Of a stretch of 46,901 nt of DNA, positions 43,003 through 46,901 are shown piece by piece; position 1 is the stretch's first letter, and each line of letters opens with the position of its first letter. A program made the translations under genes and the position numbers. Source of the stretch: Candidatus Saccharimonadota bacterium (lineage in GTDB: Bacteria; Patescibacteriota; Saccharimonadia; Saccharimonadales; UBA4665); the NCBI GenBank assembly GCA_027459325.1, contig DAIDIO010000008.1, positions 1 to 46,901 on the forward strand, read 5' to 3'. Under the pieces are notes generated by a model. The model was not told the origin of the DNA. It saw only the letters and a program-made list of their open reading frames with translations, and made no database searches.

Positions 43003-43551
43003 TTAAGTAATTGGGTTTGTTTCTTCTAGAGCTTTCACTAGATCGGCATTAACCGCTTCAACTGATTGCTCGGCATTAATGTTTACTACTTTAACATCCT
43101 GTTCTTTCAGCCAATCTACAAGCGGCTGAGTAGACCTTTCATATTCATCGAACCGAGCTTCAATCGCTGCTTCGGTGTCATCAATGCGGGCTCTTTTAAG
43201 TAATCTTTCCTTAACCGCATCCCGGCTGGCAACTAAATGTAGAGCCGCACTCAGATCAAAGCGCCCTGCTTTAACTTGCTCCATGAGCCACTCAGCTTGC
43301 GGGATAGTTCTGGGGAAACCGTCCATCAAGATATCATTATTATCATTAAGAGAAGTAAAAACTTTATCAATAATAGCTATGATTTCCTGATCATCAAGAA
43401 GTCCTCCAGCCAGCATTTTCTCTCTTTGCTCACCTGTCACATACATTCGAAGAACATCGCCCATAGATATTAAATGTAATCCGTGCTGATCGGCTAGCAT
43501 TTTACCCTGAGTCCCCTTACCGCTTCCGGCAATACCCATTAGTAATATCAC
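43003..43551 (-). CDS. adk: Adenylate kinase, short-lid form
   Basis: Adenylate kinase converts AMP and ATP to two ADP. The P-loop is GIAGSGKGTQ, the AMP site DGFPRT, and the lid region is short (RARIDDTEAAI) with no zinc cysteines. At 182 residues it is one of the compact adenylate kinases. The start is GTG, overlapping the yqeY stop as GTGA, with AAGGAG upstream. The usual secY neighbour is replaced by map and yqeY. Confidence 0.94.
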   Translation of the reverse strand: MILLMGIAGSGKGTQGKMLADQHGLHLISMGDVLRMYVTGEQREKMLAGGLLDDQEIIAIIDKVFTSLNDNNDILMDGFPRTIPQAEWLMEQVKAGRFDLSAALHLVASRDAVKERLLKRARIDDTEAAIEARFDEYERSTQPLVDWLKEQDVKVVNINAEQSVEAVNADLVKALEETNPIT

Positions 43552-43997
43552 TGTAATTTCTCCTTAGTTAACCGGGCTATCACACTACCATCTGCGGCTG
43601 CACCCAACTTGGCCTTAACCTGACCAATTACCTGCCCCATTTGTGATGGACTATCGGCGCCTAAGCTTTTTATGACTTCATCAATAACTTTAGCTATATC
43701 TTCTTCACTCATGGCTTCTGGCAAATAGGCTTCAATCATAGCCTTTTCATCTAGCTCTGCCTTAGCTCTCGCCTCATCGCCGGCTTGTTTATATAAATCG
43801 GCACTTTCCTGGCGTTTTTTAGCTTCTTTAGCAAAGGCCGACAACACTTCGTTATCGTCCAGCCCTGACTCTCTTTTGCCACTGGCAACCTTAATATTAA
43901 GTAAGGTTGCTTTAAGCCCTCGAAGAGTCATCGCTTTATGACTGTCCCGGGCCAGTAAGGCTGACTTGATGTCTTTATCAAGCTTATCTTCTAGCAT
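43548..43997 (-). CDS. yqeY: GatB/YqeY domain protein
   Basis: This is a small helical protein of 149 residues of the YqeY family, related to the tail of the tRNA amidotransferase subunit GatB. Typical segments are LRGLKATLLNIKVASGK, EAYLPEAMSEEDI and PSQMGQVIGQVKAKL. It often sits next to rpsU, as here. Its exact role is unknown; tRNA binding is assumed from GatB. It is coupled to adk by a four-base overlap. Confidence 0.92.
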   Translation of the reverse strand: MLEDKLDKDIKSALLARDSHKAMTLRGLKATLLNIKVASGKRESGLDDNEVLSAFAKEAKKRQESADLYKQAGDEARAKAELDEKAMIEAYLPEAMSEEDIAKVIDEVIKSLGADSPSQMGQVIGQVKAKLGAAADGSVIARLTKEKLQ

Positions 43998-44010
43998 AAG
44001 ATAGTTTCCT

Positions 44011-44226
44011 CTATCTTTGCCCTAGTTTGATTTTCTTAAGCTTAAGAGCCTTTCTTTCCTGGCGTATTATAGCCTTACTACGACGATCTCTTTTACTTAT
44101 AGGCTTCTGGAAATACTGATTTTGCTTAACTTCAGCAAGCATACCGGATTGTTGTACCTTACGGTTAAAGCGGCGTAGTAAATTCTCGGTCGACTCTTTA
44201 GCGTCTTTACGGGTTACTTCTATCAT
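44011..44226 (-). CDS. rpsU: 30S ribosomal protein S21 (bS21)
   Basis: S21 lies near the mRNA exit of the 30S subunit and affects Shine-Dalgarno use. This basic protein of 71 residues has the family pattern ESTENLLRRFNRKVQQSG and RDRRSKAIIRQER. The promoter TTGCAT-N17-TAAAAT is eight bases before the ATG, so the mRNA has almost no leader. It heads the rpsU-yqeY-adk-map operon. Confidence 0.92.
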   Translation of the reverse strand: MIEVTRKDAKESTENLLRRFNRKVQQSGMLAEVKQNQYFQKPISKRDRRSKAIIRQERKALKLKKIKLGQR

Positions 44227-44234
44227 CAGATGCT

Positions 44235-44263
44235 ATTTTACTTTACAGGGGTGAGTTATGCAA
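44235..44263 (-). promoter_or_regulatory. rpsU operon promoter
   Basis: On the minus strand TTGCAT (44258-44263), a 17-base spacer and TAAAAT (44235-44240), eight bases before the ATG. Confidence 0.65.
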
Positions 44264-44282
44264 GAGTAAAAAGCCTAAATAG

Positions 44283-46901
44283 CTAATTTAAGTTTACGTA
44301 GTCCCATGTGTAAGTATGAGTAGCTGTATCAGGAATTACAAAGTTGACCGTGAAACCAGTGGTTGATGGAGTAACTGTAGGTACAACCGAAGCTCCATTA
44401 GTACTACCGGTTGCTGATATGACAGTATTTGGAGCTGTAGCATAGCTGGAACTAAAGCTGATGCTACACTGTGCTCCACTTGCCCAGGTGGCAGTACCGG
44501 TAACTAAAGTAATCTGCCCATCGGTATCGTCTCCAGTTACATTACAGGTTGCACCAGTGCCAGCATTAGCATTGACAACAGCCGATGTACTACCAGTAGT
44601 ATTAGCCGTAACTATATGTCCATTAACAGTCAGAGCCCCTGTAATAGTGGCGTTCTGAACTATTAGATTGCCCTGGTAATCAATAGAGGCGAGATTACTG
44701 CCGCTGCTATTTTGTAGACTGAATGCATAGCCCGACGACTGGCCGGCAACATCCTGAACAACAATACCACTATTGGTAGCGCCGTTCGTGCTGACCGCGA
44801 TTTGATATGTACCGGCAGCCGTTGTTAATGCGCCAATGCTGAGTAAGTTAGCCGGGCTGGCCGTGCCAATTCCTACCCTGCCATCAGTAGTATCAACATC
44901 GAATATTCCTGTTCCGGCACTATTAGCGACTTGGAAGGCTGTAGTAGCATTAGATGCAGGCTGTATAAGAACCGATGAACCAAATGTGCTGTTACCACCG
45001 ACATGAAGTGAGTCGCCGACATTTAAGTTACCTGTGTCTCCAGATGCAGAAGACGTTCCAACTGCAACATCATCCATAGTAAATGTACCGACGTGTGTAC
45101 CACCGGTATATCCGTCACCTATAGCAAGATTTGGTGGAATAGTACCTGTATCGATGCTAGTCTCATTTAAGACCTGAGTACCGTCCATGTATATTGTTAT
45201 AGATCCAGTGGTAGTACTAAACGTAATGTCTACTTCTAATTCATGCCATGAGTTTAATGGCAGGACTGTTGTGCTTACATAACTAGTGTTATTAGCTAGA
45301 TCGTAAATTGATATATAGCCAGTTGTCTGTTGTCTGTATACGGACGTGAAGTTAGGTGATACAGTACCAACTGATTCAAGGTTAAGATCAGAAGCACCTT
45401 GGGAAGCTACATTAATGTAAGATTGAATGACTGTAGTTGTGCCCATTGTTATACCAGCTACTACGTGAGAGTATCCAGCACCGGTTTCTACAAACTGAGC
45501 TGCATAATGACCGGTGTGAACTGGAGATGATACAACTGCCGCAGTTGCTGAGCCTGACTGTGTTACCCCTCCATTCCAAGAGTTAAAGTTACCACTTTCA
45601 AAACCGTCACTAAAGAGCCGGGTTAATCCTGGTCCTATGCTAACATCGCCATTAAATAGGCTCTGATTGTTAGCAGTATCTACTGTGAGTAGACTTGTTC
45701 CGGATGTGTTCTGCACCTGAAATGCAGTAGTAGAGTTGACTGCTGACTGTAAAGTGGTTGTGCCTAGGACGTCTAGGTTAGCGCTTGGCGTAGTTGTACC
45801 TACACCTATTCTGGCGGTTTGGTCTGAAGTCTGGGTAGAGCCTGATGTACCAGCGGCACCAGTATCAGTGAATGGACTTGTTGTAGCTGTCTGGTAGACA
45901 TTCTCTGCTCCACTAGTTGTTCCTCTATAGATATGGTAGGAAGTAGCTCCTACTACTGGAGTCCAGCTAATAGTAGCGTTGTTGGTATTGGTAGTTGCTG
46001 TATTGGTAGTTGGTACTGCTGCTCCTAAGCTAGTGTCTGCTGTGGTATCGGTGTAGGTAGTAGTGGTGTTATCTGCAATGGTAGTAACTAGTTTTTCTGT
46101 ACCAGTTGCACCGCCTACTGCAGTACGGTAGATCTTTCGTCCAGTTGTACCGGTTGGGCCTAGTGGTAAGGCTGAAAGGGCTACGGCTTGGTTACCACTT
46201 GTTGTAGTAACACTGAATTCTGTACCACCATTAGTCTCACCATTAGCTGTTACGTAGGTAATCTTGTATAAGTAAGTACCTATACCAAGAGTAGTGCCAG
46301 TGGTTGCGGCAGCTGTGGCTACACCTGGGGCAGTAATTGGAGTAAATGATGATCCGGCAATAGATACTTCATTAGAAGCTAGTGTCTCACCTGCTGCATT
46401 AAGAGCACTGACTTTATAGTAGTAAGTAGTACCAGTTGCACCGGACAGACTACCGCCTTGGTCAGAACCAGCTGCTACAGCTAGTCCAGTTGGAATGCCT
46501 AGGCCTAGTTCTAATAGATTACCTTGTCCTATTGTTATGTTAGAGCTAGTAGTGTTAGCTGTCAGTAAGCTTCCACCTGCAGCATTCTGCACTTGGAAGG
46601 CAGTAGTAGAGTTAGTAGCGTTCTGGAAGGTAGCAGAACCATTGGTGCCATTAATACTTAAGGCAGTTGATGGGGTTGTATTGTTAGTAGTGCCGCTGGT
46701 TGTACTTGGGGCATATATATTGAAGTTAATATTACCGCCAGCACCTGTGCCTGTTCCCTCGCCTCCAGCTATAGCTAAGTTAGTACCAGCGACATTAGTA
46801 CCAGTTGCATTACCGCCTTGGAGAGTACCGGCAGAGGTAAACTCTGACATGACTGTGCCTGAGCTGTTTTGGAACTGTAGGAGATCAGCGGTTTGGGAGG
46901 C
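44283..46901 (-). CDS. Giant repetitive surface protein, C-terminal part (5' end beyond the window)
   Basis: The frame stays open to the right edge: codons before the Met at 46850 read TADLLQFQNSSGTV, the same repeat as inside, so that Met is internal. At least 872 residues are seen. There are three full copies of an N-(S/A)-TTAFQV-x-N repeat, Fn3-like segments (YYYKVSALNAAGETLASNEV, YLYKITYVTANGETNGG, TSYHIYRGT), and a concanavalin-like domain (GFESGNFNSWNG ... IYMDGTQVLNET). A C-terminal beta domain has two Cys. The protein is Thr/Ser/Gly-rich and almost free of Lys. Probably exported and cell-attached; the function, perhaps host contact, is inference. Confidence 0.85.
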   Translation of the reverse strand, partial: ASQTADLLQFQNSSGTVMSEFTSAGTLQGGNATGTNVAGTNLAIAGGEGTGTGAGGNINFNIYAPSTTSGTTNNTTPSTALSINGTNGSATFQNATNSTTAFQVQNAAGGSLLTANTTSSNITIGQGNLLELGLGIPTGLAVAAGSDQGGSLSGATGTTYYYKVSALNAAGETLASNEVSIAGSSFTPITAPGVATAAATTGTTLGIGTYLYKITYVTANGETNGGTEFSVTTTSGNQAVALSALPLGPTGTTGRKIYRTAVGGATGTEKLVTTIADNTTTTYTDTTADTSLGAAVPTTNTATTNTNNATISWTPVVGATSYHIYRGTTSGAENVYQTATTSPFTDTGAAGTSGSTQTSDQTARIGVGTTTPSANLDVLGTTTLQSAVNSTTAFQVQNTSGTSLLTVDTANNQSLFNGDVSIGPGLTRLFSDGFESGNFNSWNGGVTQSGSATAAVVSSPVHTGHYAAQFVETGAGYSHVVAGITMGTTTVIQSYINVASQGASDLNLESVGTVSPNFTSVYRQQTTGYISIYDLANNTSYVSTTVLPLNSWHELEVDITFSTTTGSITIYMDGTQVLNETSIDTGTIPPNLAIGDGYTGGTHVGTFTMDDVAVGTSSASGDTGNLNVGDSLHVGGNSTFGSSVLIQPASNATTAFQVANSAGTGIFDVDTTDGRVGIGTASPANLLSIGALTTAAGTYQIAVSTNGATNSGIVVQDVAGQSSGYAFSLQNSSGSNLASIDYQGNLIVQNATITGALTVNGHIVTANTTGSTSAVVNANAGTGATCNVTGDDTDGQITLVTGTATWASGAQCSISFSSSYATAPNTVISATGSTNGASVVPTVTPSTTGFTVNFVIPDTATHTYTWDYVNLN
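44893..46620 (-). repeat. Dispersed repeat units in the surface protein gene
   Basis: Copies lie at 46561-46620, 45685-45741 and 44893-44955, each coding for TTAFQV followed by a short G-x-(S/G) turn and a (T/V)-(N/D)-T strand. The first two share long identical DNA stretches around GCAGTAGTAGAGTT; the third is more diverged. A partial copy lies at the right edge. Confidence 0.7.

Noticed and set aside
46848-46850. Met at 46850 as the start of the surface protein
   Set aside because: The frame is open upstream to the window edge and codes for the same repeat motif; there is no signal peptide after this Met.
1-46901. Alternative genetic code with TGA as Gly (code 25)
   Set aside because: TGA ends prfA, map and the AbrB gene at the expected lengths, no conserved protein has in-frame TGA, and prfB is present.
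1-46901. tRNA genes, CRISPR arrays, insertion sequences, prophage
   Set aside because: Intergenic gaps were read on both strands; no tRNA cloverleaf with CCA-type acceptor, no spaced identical repeats, and no transposase or phage genes were seen.

Overview
The window looks like a chromosomal segment from a Patescibacteria/CPR bacterium, most likely Candidatus Saccharibacteria (TM7). This rests on gene content and order, since no rRNA is present. Genes are compact and mostly on the minus strand, and translation and cell-division genes sit beside small membrane proteins of unknown function. Ribosomal protein L31 is the B type, ProRS lacks the large insertion domain, ribonucleotide reductase is the B12-dependent class II enzyme, and the right edge carries a giant repetitive surface protein of the kind common in CPR genomes. 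TGA is used as a stop (for example in prfA, map and the AbrB gene) and a full RF2 gene is present. The code is therefore the standard bacterial one, which excludes the Gracilibacteria/SR1 code 25.

Layout. 1-14.3 kb (minus strand): a RecB-like nuclease, serS, hpf, secA, an M16 peptidase, prfB, ftsE, ftsX, a CHAP-domain wall hydrolase, an S41 protease, pyrG and a lone receiver-domain protein. FtsEX next to a coiled-coil CHAP hydrolase resembles the FtsEX-PcsB division module. 14.3-21.6 kb: HAD phosphatase, two small membrane proteins, a zincin, lysS, greA, proS, a CPBP protease and an RseP-type site-2 protease. 21.7-27.6 kb: L,D-transpeptidase, the rpsB-tsf-frr block, a small membrane protein, and rpmE2, prfA and prmC on the plus strand. 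27.7-32.2 kb: an envelope cluster with HtrA, a polytopic membrane protein and an LCP-family protein, divergent from signal peptidase I. 32.2-34.6 kb: parB and parA, convergent, then about 700 bases with hairpins and only one tiny gene. 34.6-41.5 kb: rplU, a thioredoxin-fold protein, nrdJ, nrdR, ftsZ and ftsA (minus). 41.6-42.3 kb: an AbrB/PIN toxin-antitoxin pair. 42.2-44.2 kb: rpsU-yqeY-adk-map. 44.3 kb to the right edge: the 3' part of the surface protein gene.

Most genes serve three linked jobs: protein synthesis, secretion and surface processing (SecA, LepB, HtrA, S41, M16, RseP), and wall remodelling and division (FtsA, FtsZ, FtsEX, CHAP hydrolase, LCP, L,D-transpeptidase, ParAB).

A recurring signal is a -10 hexamer (TATAAT-like) lying only 6-12 bases before the start codon of about 18 genes, with no Shine-Dalgarno sequence. 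This points to widespread leaderless transcripts next to a second class of genes with clear GGAG-type ribosome binding sites. No tRNA, rRNA, CRISPR array, insertion sequence or prophage was found. No obviously new multi-gene system is visible. The best candidates for novelty are regulatory (leaderless starts, the secA leader, the hairpin-rich region at 33.9-34.6 kb) and a few divergent proteins.
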